DNA of 64,000 bases. Source: Myxococcales bacterium (GTDB lineage Bacteria > Myxococcota > UBA796 > SXON01). A program made the position numbers and the translations under genes. The notes beneath the pieces were generated by a model. The model did no database searches. It saw only the letters and a program-made list of their open reading frames with translations, and had not been told where the DNA came from. The DNA lies in NCBI GenBank assembly GCA_009692585.1, contig SHYX01000014.1:1-64000 (forward strand), given 5' to 3'. Shown here in pieces: positions 50,068-57,361 of the stretch. Position 1 is the stretch's first letter. Every line of letters starts with the position of its first letter.

Positions 50068-51675
50068 GTGCCCGAACCGTCCTTGCCGTCCGATCGGTTC
50101 TTTTCGATGGCGAACGCCCCAGCCGTGGCGGCGGCGCTTTTCTCGGGCGCGGTGCTGCGGTTGGTGTCGCCCCCGATCGGGCTGCATTGGCTGCACTGGG
50201 TCAGCTTCGTGCCGCTGTTCGTGGCGGTCGCGGCGCCCGCGCGCGTCGAGAACACCCCGGGTCACGGCTGGGTCAGGCGCGTGCTGCTCGGACGCAACTT
50301 CCGCCTGGGATACCTCACCGGCTTCTCCGGAGTATTTCTTCTCTTTTTCTGGCTCGCCCAGACGATCGACACCTTCAGCAACATTCCTCTACCCGTCGCC
50401 GCATTGATCGTCGGGCTCTTCGCGGCGGTGTTCGGGCTGCCCTACGGCTTCCTGGCGGCGGCGGTCGCGCCGCTCCGGGAGAGATTGGGGGCGGGCTGGG
50501 TGTTCGCGTTCCCGACGCTCTGGGTCACGGCCGAGTTTGTACAACCCTCTTTATTCCCGTACTATCAGGGAGTTGGGCAGTATCGGAACCCCTACACCTG
50601 GCAGCTGGCGAGTGTGTTCGGCGCCTACGGCCTCAGCTGGCTCATCATCGCGACCAACGCCACCATCGCGGAGGTCGTGGTGGCCAGGCGCGCGCGCCGG
50701 AACACGCCGGTGGTTCCGATGCTCATCACAAGCGGGTTGCTGGCGGGCACGCTGACCTTCGGGGCATGGCGCTTCGCGTGGGTCGAGGCTGAACTCCAGC
50801 GTGCGCCTGTCGCGAAGATCGCGTTGCTGCAGCAGGGTGTATCGATGGTGCAGCACATCAGCGAGCGGGGTCAGACCGTGCTGGACGGGTGGGTCACGCT
50901 GACAGCCCGAGTGGTCGCGGACAGGCCGGATCTGGTCATCTGGCCCGAGGGTTCGATCTACAACACACCCACCGAGCGGCGCGTGCGCAGCGGGCTCGCG
51001 GAGATGTCGCGCGCCGGCGGTTTTGCGTTCTTCCTTGGCGGAGGCACTCGCGAGGCCGACCCCGACGATCCGACCCGGCGCGCGATGTGGAACAGCGCCT
51101 ACCTGTTCGGCAAGGATGGGGAGGTGAAGGGTCGTTACGACAAGATGGTCCCGATGCCCTTCGGCGAGTACCTACCCTGGCCGGCGAGCTATCTGAAGCC
51201 GTACATCCAGGGTGTCGGTAGTTTCCGAGCCGGTGACGAAGCCACCGTGTTCCACACCGAGAAATTCAGCTTCACATCCCCGATCTGCTACGAGGCAATC
51301 CTCGAGTCCCAGATGCGGGCGCTCTCCGCGGCGGACGTGTTCATCAACATCACCAACGATGGCTGGTTCGGCGACACCGCGGCGCCTCACCAGCACGCCA
51401 TGCTCGCCGCCGCCTACGCGACAGAGTTGGGCCGCCCCATGGTCCGCGTGGCCTATACGGGCATCTCGATGGTGGTCGAGCCGCACGGGGTCATTCGGTA
51501 CGAGACCGAGCCCTATAAAGAAGTAGCCAAGGTCGTCGATCTCAGGCTCACGACATTTGAGACGCCGTACCGCACCTGGGGCCGGTACTTCCCGCACGCG
51601 TGCGCGATGCTCGTAGCGCTCGTTGCGGCGGCGGAAACGGTGCGCGTTGTCACACGCCGCACCCCGTCGGCGTAG
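50068..51675 (+). CDS. lnt: apolipoprotein N-acyltransferase
   Basis: 535 residues from GTG 50068 (AAGG upstream); ATG 50107 is an alternative. About seven hydrophobic helices precede a nitrilase-fold domain with the catalytic triad: Glu in 'VIWPEGSIYNTP', Lys in 'GRYDKMVPMPFGEYLPW' and Cys in 'SPICYEAILES'. The C-terminal TM helix follows 'TWGRYFPHACAMLVALVAAAE'. Lnt adds the third acyl chain to lipoproteins at the inner membrane, consistent with the many lipoproteins encoded in this window. Confidence 0.94.
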   Translation: MPEPSLPSDRFFSMANAPAVAAALFSGAVLRLVSPPIGLHWLHWVSFVPLFVAVAAPARVENTPGHGWVRRVLLGRNFRLGYLTGFSGVFLLFFWLAQTIDTFSNIPLPVAALIVGLFAAVFGLPYGFLAAAVAPLRERLGAGWVFAFPTLWVTAEFVQPSLFPYYQGVGQYRNPYTWQLASVFGAYGLSWLIIATNATIAEVVVARRARRNTPVVPMLITSGLLAGTLTFGAWRFAWVEAELQRAPVAKIALLQQGVSMVQHISERGQTVLDGWVTLTARVVADRPDLVIWPEGSIYNTPTERRVRSGLAEMSRAGGFAFFLGGGTREADPDDPTRRAMWNSAYLFGKDGEVKGRYDKMVPMPFGEYLPWPASYLKPYIQGVGSFRAGDEATVFHTEKFSFTSPICYEAILESQMRALSAADVFINITNDGWFGDTAAPHQHAMLAAAYATELGRPMVRVAYTGISMVVEPHGVIRYETEPYKEVAKVVDLRLTTFETPYRTWGRYFPHACAMLVALVAAAETVRVVTRRTPSA

Positions 51676-51692
51676 AGGTCAGCGGAGGACGG

Positions 51693-52214
51693 GTGAATCG
51701 CCCGGACACCGACGAGGAGCTCATGGACGCGGTCCGGGATGGCAACGAAGCGGCGTACGTGACGCTGTTCGAGCGCCACCGTGCGTCCCTATACGGGTAT
51801 GCCCTGCGCATGACGCACCGTCCTGAACTGGCGGACGATGCGTTCCAGGAAACCTTCCTGCGTGTGCACCGGTCGCGCGCAACCTGGTCCACCACCAGCG
51901 GTTCGTTCCGGAGTTGGCTCTTCAGGATCTGCACCAACACGCTTCGCGACCGAGCGCGGAGCGCGGCACGTCGCCCCGAGGTGCTGGGGGACGCGTGGGA
52001 GCCGTTCGTGCAGGCCAACCACACCGACCGAATCGCGCTGGAGCAGGCCCTGGCGCGGCTCCCGGAGAATCTGCGCGACGCGTTCTTGCTCACGGCCGTG
52101 GAGGGGCTCGACCACAACGAGGTCGCCGCCGCGCTGGACATTTCGCCCGACAACGCACGCGCGCGGGCATCCCGGGCGCGAGCCAAACTGCGTGAACTGT
52201 TGGAGACGTCGTGA
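51693..52214 (+). CDS. ECF-type RNA polymerase sigma factor
   Basis: 173 residues from the GTG at 51693, with GGAGG four bases upstream. Region 2 'LMDAVRDGNEAAYVTLFERHRASLYGYALRMTHRPELADDAFQETFLRVHRSRATW' and region 4 'ALARLPENLRDAFLLTAVEGLDHNEVAAALDISPDNARARASRARAKLRELL' are clear; region 3 is absent, as in ECF sigma factors. First gene of a three-gene unit with a membrane anti-sigma-like protein and a caspase-like protein, all overlapping by four bases. The lnt stop lies 17 bases upstream. Confidence 0.95.
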   Translation: MNRPDTDEELMDAVRDGNEAAYVTLFERHRASLYGYALRMTHRPELADDAFQETFLRVHRSRATWSTTSGSFRSWLFRICTNTLRDRARSAARRPEVLGDAWEPFVQANHTDRIALEQALARLPENLRDAFLLTAVEGLDHNEVAAALDISPDNARARASRARAKLRELLETS

Positions 52215-52747
52215 CCGACGACGAATTCGACGCCCGCTTCAGCGCGCTCGGGGGCATCGAACCCTCTCCCCGTGTCGTGGACAAGACCATCCGGGCCTGG
52301 CAGGCCGAGCGGCGCCGCAGCGGCTCGCGTACCCGGATCCTGGCCGCAGTGGGCATGGCGGCGATGGCGGCACTTTCGCTGCTGGTCATCTCCGATCCAG
52401 CCGAACGCGGTGACCCGGCCCTGATGGTCGAGCGCGGGAGCGGCGACATGCTCCCCAGCGTCGTGATCAAGGCGGCCGTCCGCTACGGCAGTGGCTCCGT
52501 CGAGCGCTTCGCCGTCAACCAGCGCTATGCTGCGGGCGACACCCTCATGTTCCGCGTCCAATGCTCGGCCCCCGCCACCGTCACGCTTCGGCGGGAAGGC
52601 GTCGTCCTGTGGTCGGGGCAGGTGCCGGCCGGCGAATCCGACCTCCCGGTGAGCTACGCCTTCGAACCAGGAGAAGGTCCCGCGCGCTTCACGGTCGAAG
52701 GTGGAGCCGAACCCCAGACCGTCTACGTTCCCGCGGTGAAGCCGTGA
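52211..52747 (+). CDS. single-pass membrane protein, probable anti-sigma factor
   Basis: 178 residues, GTG start in a GTGA overlap with the sigma gene. A cytoplasmic helical part (residues 1-~42: 'DDEFDARFSALGGIEPSPRVVDKTIRAWQAERRR') has no zinc-binding HxxxCxxC motif. One TM helix at ~44-61 ('ILAAVGMAAMAALSLLVIS') precedes a periplasmic beta domain ('FAVNQRYAAGDTLMFRVQCSAPATVTLRREGVVLWSGQ...'). The 'y.aGd.l.f.v....atv.l...g' pattern is reminiscent of DUF4384 sensor domains, which often accompany caspases. Anti-sigma role is inferred from position and topology. Confidence 0.75.
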   Translation: MTDDEFDARFSALGGIEPSPRVVDKTIRAWQAERRRSGSRTRILAAVGMAAMAALSLLVISDPAERGDPALMVERGSGDMLPSVVIKAAVRYGSGSVERFAVNQRYAAGDTLMFRVQCSAPATVTLRREGVVLWSGQVPAGESDLPVSYAFEPGEGPARFTVEGGAEPQTVYVPAVKP

Positions 52748-54318
52748 TTCTGGCGCTGACGAACCTGGCCCTGGCCGGAGTGATCGCCACCCCCGGAGGC
52801 GCGGACACCAGCTACACCCCGCGTCGGGTGGCGGTGCTGGTCGGGGTGCAGGACTACGATGATCCGGCCCTGAAGGGACTGCGTTTCCCGGAAAAGGACG
52901 CTCGTGACCTCGGCGCGGTCCTCGGCTCTCCCGATGTTGGCGGCTTCGACCGGGTCTTTGTCATCCAAGGCCGCGACGCCACCACTCGGGACGGGCTGTT
53001 GCGCTCGATCCAGGTCGCCACCGCCGACCTCCAACGCGACGACACCTTCGTGCTGTACCTCAGCGGACACGGGACGCTGGCGATCGATCCGATCCAGGGC
53101 AGCGAGTTGTACTTCCTCCCTTCGGACGCCAAGCTCGACGCGCCGGAGCGCACCGGGCTGGCGGTGGTCGATGTCGAAGCGCTGGTTCACGAGTTGCCCG
53201 CGCGGCGGCGGGTGATGATCCTGGACACCTGTCACAATGGACGCTCGGGGAGTCGTAGCGCGGTGTCCTCGCCGACGCGCCAGCTGCTCAGCGGTCTTCG
53301 CGGCGAGCCGCCGGCACCGAGAGGTGGTCGCGACGTATCGGAGTCCGAAGCTCGACTCTACGCGGCCCAGTACTGGCAGCCGGCGATGGAGGATCCAACG
53401 CTGGAGAACGGGGTGTACACCCACTTCCTCATCGACGCCCTCACCTCCGCGCAGGATCGCGCCGACCTCGATGACGACGATCTGGTCGATGTGATGGAGG
53501 CGCACCAGTACGCGCGCGACCGGACGATGACCTGGACCGGGGGCCTGCAGATTCCCCGGGCCGAGTACCGAATCGTGGGGCGGGAAGAGATTTTTCTGGG
53601 TGGGGCCCACTCCTTGCGCGGCGCGGCCGAGCGGGCGCTCATCGCCGCTTGCGACGCCGTCCTTTCCCGGGCGAAATTGTTCATCAACGGTACCGCGCGC
53701 GGCGAACTTCCCGGGGTCTATGCAATCGATCCGGGCTCGCAACTGGTCGAGGTCCACGCGGCGGACGGGCGGACGCTGATGAAGGAGCGGGTCACCGTCG
53801 CGGCGGGAGAGACGTTGGCCGTGGAGGAGATGCTCCGAAAGCGAGAATCCACCCTCAGCGTGCTCGGCGGGGTGGCCGTGCACGGGGGTTCACCGGCCTT
53901 CGCGCCGCTGGGCGTGAGCGTGGCCGGAGTCTGGGCGAACCCGATCCGCATCACTGGTCCCTGGCGCAGCGAGGCGCACCTGACGGCCGACCTCGCCTAC
54001 GGACTCGCTCCCACCGAGCAGATCGAGCAAACGTCCGGCGCGCTGGCGCTCGGGGTGGGCTTCGGCCCCCGCTTCGGCCCCGCGTGGGCCGCGTTGACCG
54101 TTGACGCGCGCGACAACTGGCGTTCAAGCACATTTGGCGCGCAGGCCGAGCTCGGCGTGGCGGCCGGACTGGCGGCCGGTGTGGACGTGCCCTTGAACCA
54201 GCAGGTGCGCCTGGCGATACGCGCCGACGGCTGGGCGGGCTCCGAGGCATACGGTGGGGAGCCCCTTGTCGCCTGGGGCGGCGGGTTGCGGCTCGGCCTG
54301 GGAGCGCCGGTCAAATAG
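52744..54318 (+). CDS. exported caspase-like (C14) protease with PEGA-like and barrel-like domains
   Basis: 524 residues, GTG start in a GTGA overlap. A weak N-terminal signal (residues 1-~20) is followed by a caspase/orthocaspase domain: 'RRVAVLVGVQDYDDPALKGLRFPEKDARDLGAVL', catalytic His109 in 'YLSGHGT', catalytic Cys163 in 'MILDTCHNG'. An acidic 'DLDDDDLVD' near 241-249 may bind calcium. Residues ~305-362 are PEGA-like ('AKLFINGTARGELPGVYAIDPGSQLVEVHAADG'). The last ~150 residues alternate in strand pattern ('EAHLTADLAYGLAP', 'GALALGVGFGPRFGPAWAALTVDARD', 'LAWGGGLRLGLG' style), suggesting an outer-membrane barrel. Likely a surface or periplasmic protease controlled by the ECF pair. Confidence 0.86.
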   Translation: MILALTNLALAGVIATPGGADTSYTPRRVAVLVGVQDYDDPALKGLRFPEKDARDLGAVLGSPDVGGFDRVFVIQGRDATTRDGLLRSIQVATADLQRDDTFVLYLSGHGTLAIDPIQGSELYFLPSDAKLDAPERTGLAVVDVEALVHELPARRRVMILDTCHNGRSGSRSAVSSPTRQLLSGLRGEPPAPRGGRDVSESEARLYAAQYWQPAMEDPTLENGVYTHFLIDALTSAQDRADLDDDDLVDVMEAHQYARDRTMTWTGGLQIPRAEYRIVGREEIFLGGAHSLRGAAERALIAACDAVLSRAKLFINGTARGELPGVYAIDPGSQLVEVHAADGRTLMKERVTVAAGETLAVEEMLRKRESTLSVLGGVAVHGGSPAFAPLGVSVAGVWANPIRITGPWRSEAHLTADLAYGLAPTEQIEQTSGALALGVGFGPRFGPAWAALTVDARDNWRSSTFGAQAELGVAAGLAAGVDVPLNQQVRLAIRADGWAGSEAYGGEPLVAWGGGLRLGLGAPVK

Positions 54319-54326
54319 TCTGGTTC

Positions 54327-54377
54327 GAGGCCGGAGGGGATGGCGCAGTAGTGGGGCCGGCGAGGCCTCTCCCCCCG
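54327..54377 (+). repeat. dispersed palindromic repeat, partial copy
   Basis: GAGGCCGGAGGGGATGGCGC followed by the palindrome GGCCGGCGAGGCC and a C-run. Same order of blocks as 54524-54578 with small changes. Nine bases after the caspase stop. Confidence 0.7.
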
Positions 54378-54500
54378 CTTCCGATGGTCACCCATGCCGC
54401 GGTCCGCGGCTCTCGGAGCCAGCAAACGCCCATGCGGCATGGGGGGCTGCGGTGAGAGGGAGAGCGCCACGTCCGGGCGCGTTAGCAACGCGCCCGGCGC

Positions 54501-54578
54501 CGCAGGCCGGAAACCGCAGGTTGGAGGCCGGAGGGGATGGCGCGGTAGGGGGAGAGGCCGGCGAGGCCTCTCCTCCCG
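54501..54578 (+). repeat. dispersed palindromic repeat, fuller copy
   Basis: Starts CGCAGGCCGGAAACCGCAGG, continues through the block shared with 54327-54377, and ends in the hairpin AGAGGCC-GGCGA-GGCCTCT. About 55 bases match the batE 3' end at 36726-36783 on the other strand. The ~280-base gap 54319-54598 holds nothing else I can identify; the stretch 54378-54500 between the copies is plain GC-rich sequence. Confidence 0.75.
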
Positions 54579-54598
54579 TTTGCGGATAGACTGAGCCT

Positions 54599-56098
54599 GT
54601 GTTCCTCCTAGTTGTCGCCCTCGCCTGCGATCGACTGGCCCCCTGGCCGATCGAGGACGATCTGCGCCCGGATGGTGCGCGCATCGCGGTGAGCCCCGCG
54701 CTGCTGGATTTCGGCAAGCTCTCCGTCAACGTGATCGGCGACGCCACCAGCACGCTTACGATCTACAACCTCGATGATGGCGATGTCACGGTGACCGGCC
54801 ACGACGAGCCGCTCGGCGACGACGACGTGTTCCGGGTGGACGTGCGGCCGGTTCTGATCGTCCCCGGCGGCGAATCTGTGGACGTGGAGGTCTCCTTCGT
54901 CCCCGCGACCGATGACGAGTATCTGGCCCGCCTCCGCTTCGAACCCGGAAGCGAGTTCGTGGAGCTGCGGGGGGCGGGCGCCGCCCCGGTGCTCAAGACG
55001 ACGGACGCAGACATCCCGCCCACGGTGCTCGGGTGCAGCGGCCAGGGGACGGTAACCGTCGAGAATCAAGGGTCGGAGGCCCTGATCGTCGAGCCGTCGT
55101 CAACCGGCGACGAGTTCGCCTTGTTCGGGTGGACGCGCGACGTCGCGCCGGGCGAAAGCATGGAAATCGGGGTGGCGTTCACCCCCTCCGACGGCGGGAG
55201 CCGATCGGGCGTCTTGTCCATGGCGACCAACGACCCGGCGCGGCCGGTGGCGACCGTGGAACTGTCGGGACTCGGCTACGAGGGCGAGCGGGTGAGCGAG
55301 CGCTTCGTCTACGCTCCCGCCGCGCCGACTGACGTCATCTTCGCGGTGGAGGGGGGGCTCTATGCCGGCGACGAGCGTGTCGAACCGGCGGTGGAGACCT
55401 ACGCGACCCAGATGCACGACGCCGCGATCGAGCTCAACGCTACCTCCGTCTCCTCCGCGGGCGCCTGCGCGGTCCCGGCGCCCAGATTCAGCGAACCGGG
55501 CGACTCGGCCCTGCGCCTGGAGGCGGTGCTGATGCACGGATTCGACGGCGCTCGTGGGAGTTTTGACGGCGATCTCGTGGGGCTCATCGGCGACGTGCTG
55601 CTGGAGGCCGAACCCGGCGGCTGCCTGGCCGATTTTCGTCGTGCTGACGCATCGCTCGACGTCGTCGTCATCGCCGAATCGTCGCCCGTCGGCGACCCGC
55701 TATCTGAGTTCACGACGTTGGTCGAGAACTTGCCCGACGGCACGCGGGTGCGCGTGAGCGTGCTCGTCCCCGATGCCGGGGAGTGCGGCGCCGGTGGCGA
55801 GGCCTACGGCGTGCTCGCCGAGCAGTACGACGGCGCCATCGGAAATAGCTGCATCGGCTCGTGGGAGGCAGGATTCACCGCCTTCGCCGCGCTGCCCACG
55901 GTCAACCGCGAAGTTCGGTACCCCCTGGCGGAGCTGCCGGTGCCGATCACCCTTCTCGTCACGGTCGACGGGGCCCCGGCGATCGGCTGGAGTTGGGACG
56001 AGGCGACCAACGAGGTGGTGATCGACGCCGAGGCGCACCCAGAGTTGGGCGCGGAGCTGGCGGTGACCTATGTCTCCGCAGTCGATTGCACGCCGTGA
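54599..56098 (+). CDS. choice-of-anchor-D lipoprotein
   Basis: 499 residues, GTG start. Signal 'MFLLVVALACDRL' with lipobox LAC. Two Ig-like repeats of the ASH/choice-of-anchor-D type follow: 'VSPALLDFGKLSVNVIGDATSTLTIYNLDDGDVTVTG...FRVDVRPVLIVPGGESVDVEVSFVPATDDEYLARLRFEP' and a second with 'VTVENQGSEALIVE...VAPGESMEIGVAFTPSDGGSRSGVLSMATNDP'. The C-terminal ~250 residues form a VWA-like domain ('DVIFAVEGG', 'DVVVIAESS') whose MIDAS serines are not all evident, with four cysteines. A surface adhesin-like role is plausible; the plan is common in Myxococcota. Confidence 0.78.
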   Translation: MFLLVVALACDRLAPWPIEDDLRPDGARIAVSPALLDFGKLSVNVIGDATSTLTIYNLDDGDVTVTGHDEPLGDDDVFRVDVRPVLIVPGGESVDVEVSFVPATDDEYLARLRFEPGSEFVELRGAGAAPVLKTTDADIPPTVLGCSGQGTVTVENQGSEALIVEPSSTGDEFALFGWTRDVAPGESMEIGVAFTPSDGGSRSGVLSMATNDPARPVATVELSGLGYEGERVSERFVYAPAAPTDVIFAVEGGLYAGDERVEPAVETYATQMHDAAIELNATSVSSAGACAVPAPRFSEPGDSALRLEAVLMHGFDGARGSFDGDLVGLIGDVLLEAEPGGCLADFRRADASLDVVVIAESSPVGDPLSEFTTLVENLPDGTRVRVSVLVPDAGECGAGGEAYGVLAEQYDGAIGNSCIGSWEAGFTAFAALPTVNREVRYPLAELPVPITLLVTVDGAPAIGWSWDEATNEVVIDAEAHPELGAELAVTYVSAVDCTP

Positions 56099-56115
56099 AC
56101 CGCTTCGGAGCCAGC

Positions 56116-57360
56116 ATGTCCTCTCGCCGCGTTCTGCCCGTGGTCGCTGTCGTACTGGTCCTCTGGCCCGCAGAGGCCCAGGCCTGGGCGCAGCACTACC
56201 TCCTCACCGACGCCGCCCTGAGGCACCCCGACGCCACGTGGGCCGCGGAGGATGTCGAGGCGGAAACGTTGGAAACGTTCCTGGAGGCGGAGTCGGCGAA
56301 CGTGCGCGCGGTGATTCCGCTCGATGCGCCCACAGCCGTGGCCTTTCTTCGCGCCGCGCGGTTGAACCCCACGGCAACGTTTCCCCTGGTCTATCGCCGT
56401 GTTCCCGGCGGACCGCCCCTCGGAGACCCCGTCGACCAGCGCGACGTGAGCCCCTGGCGGATGGCGACGGCACCGCTCCGGGCCGATCTCGAGCGAGTGC
56501 CCGCCGGTGCGCCCATGACGGCTCGCCAGGTTCTATCTACGTTTTCTGACGAGCCCGACTGGGGTTTCGACCACAACCTCTGGGGGTACTCCGAGTATGG
56601 CTACGGCGAGGTGCCCTTCGGAAGTCCGGAGGGTGAAAGCAGTAAAGCGGCCATGCACATGCACTTCGAGCACGAGAGCGCGCTGGTGCAGCTCGCCGCT
56701 CCGGAGCTCCTCACCTCGTTCATGGAGGATCGCGTCGAGCTGTTCTCGCAGTTGGCCCGTTGTGCGTTCCGGACGGGGCATCCGTACTGGGCCTGGCGCT
56801 TCACCGCCTGGGCCGCCCACTATGTCGAGGACTACGCTCAGCCCTACCACGCCCGCGCGCTGCCGTCAGCGACGTTCGGCTGGACCATCGGGTACCTGTT
56901 TTCCAAAGATCCCGGCGCCCTGAAGCGCGACGCCACGCGCCTCGCCGCGAACCGCCACTATCTGTACGAAGACTTCGTCGCGTATGGCCTACAGCGCCAC
57001 GCCGACGCCCTCGCGGCGGGCGCGTCGCCCAGCGCCGACGAGGCCCTACTCGCCGGCTTCCTGTCCTCCGGAGACTCCGTCTACACCGATACGGAAGTGC
57101 GCACCCTTCTCCGCAGGGTGGGCGCGATCTCCTCGCCGCACGCCCTCCGGCTCGACACGACGCTTGGTGCCGCATTCGGGGCCCGACGAACGAGCGATCC
57201 GGCCTACGACATCGAGACCGATCCGACCTACACCATCGCCGTCGCCCAGGCAGAAATCGAGCCCGCGGCCGGGCGACGCCTCCTTGCCGACACCGGCAGC
57301 GATTTCGCCAACGCCGGGCGGGCGGTGCGCACGCTGATCGCGATCATCCGCGCACCGTAG
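56116..57360 (+). CDS. secreted zinc-dependent phospholipase C / S1-P1 nuclease-like protein
   Basis: 414 residues from the ATG at 56116 (GGAG six bases upstream); GTG 56095, overlapping the previous stop, is an alternative. Signal peptide cleaves after 'AEAQA', giving an N-terminal Trp ('WAQHYLLTDAAL') as in P1 nuclease and bacterial PLC, whose first residue binds zinc. Further ligands: 'FEHESALVQ' and 'WAAHYVEDYAQPYHARAL' (H..eD..qP.H), the family's central motif. Substrate could be phospholipid or single-stranded nucleic acid. It lies directly after the choice-of-anchor-D gene and converges on the Lon-type gene. Confidence 0.78.
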   Translation: MSSRRVLPVVAVVLVLWPAEAQAWAQHYLLTDAALRHPDATWAAEDVEAETLETFLEAESANVRAVIPLDAPTAVAFLRAARLNPTATFPLVYRRVPGGPPLGDPVDQRDVSPWRMATAPLRADLERVPAGAPMTARQVLSTFSDEPDWGFDHNLWGYSEYGYGEVPFGSPEGESSKAAMHMHFEHESALVQLAAPELLTSFMEDRVELFSQLARCAFRTGHPYWAWRFTAWAAHYVEDYAQPYHARALPSATFGWTIGYLFSKDPGALKRDATRLAANRHYLYEDFVAYGLQRHADALAAGASPSADEALLAGFLSSGDSVYTDTEVRTLLRRVGAISSPHALRLDTTLGAAFGARRTSDPAYDIETDPTYTIAVAQAEIEPAAGRRLLADTGSDFANAGRAVRTLIAIIRAP

Positions 57361-57361
57361 G

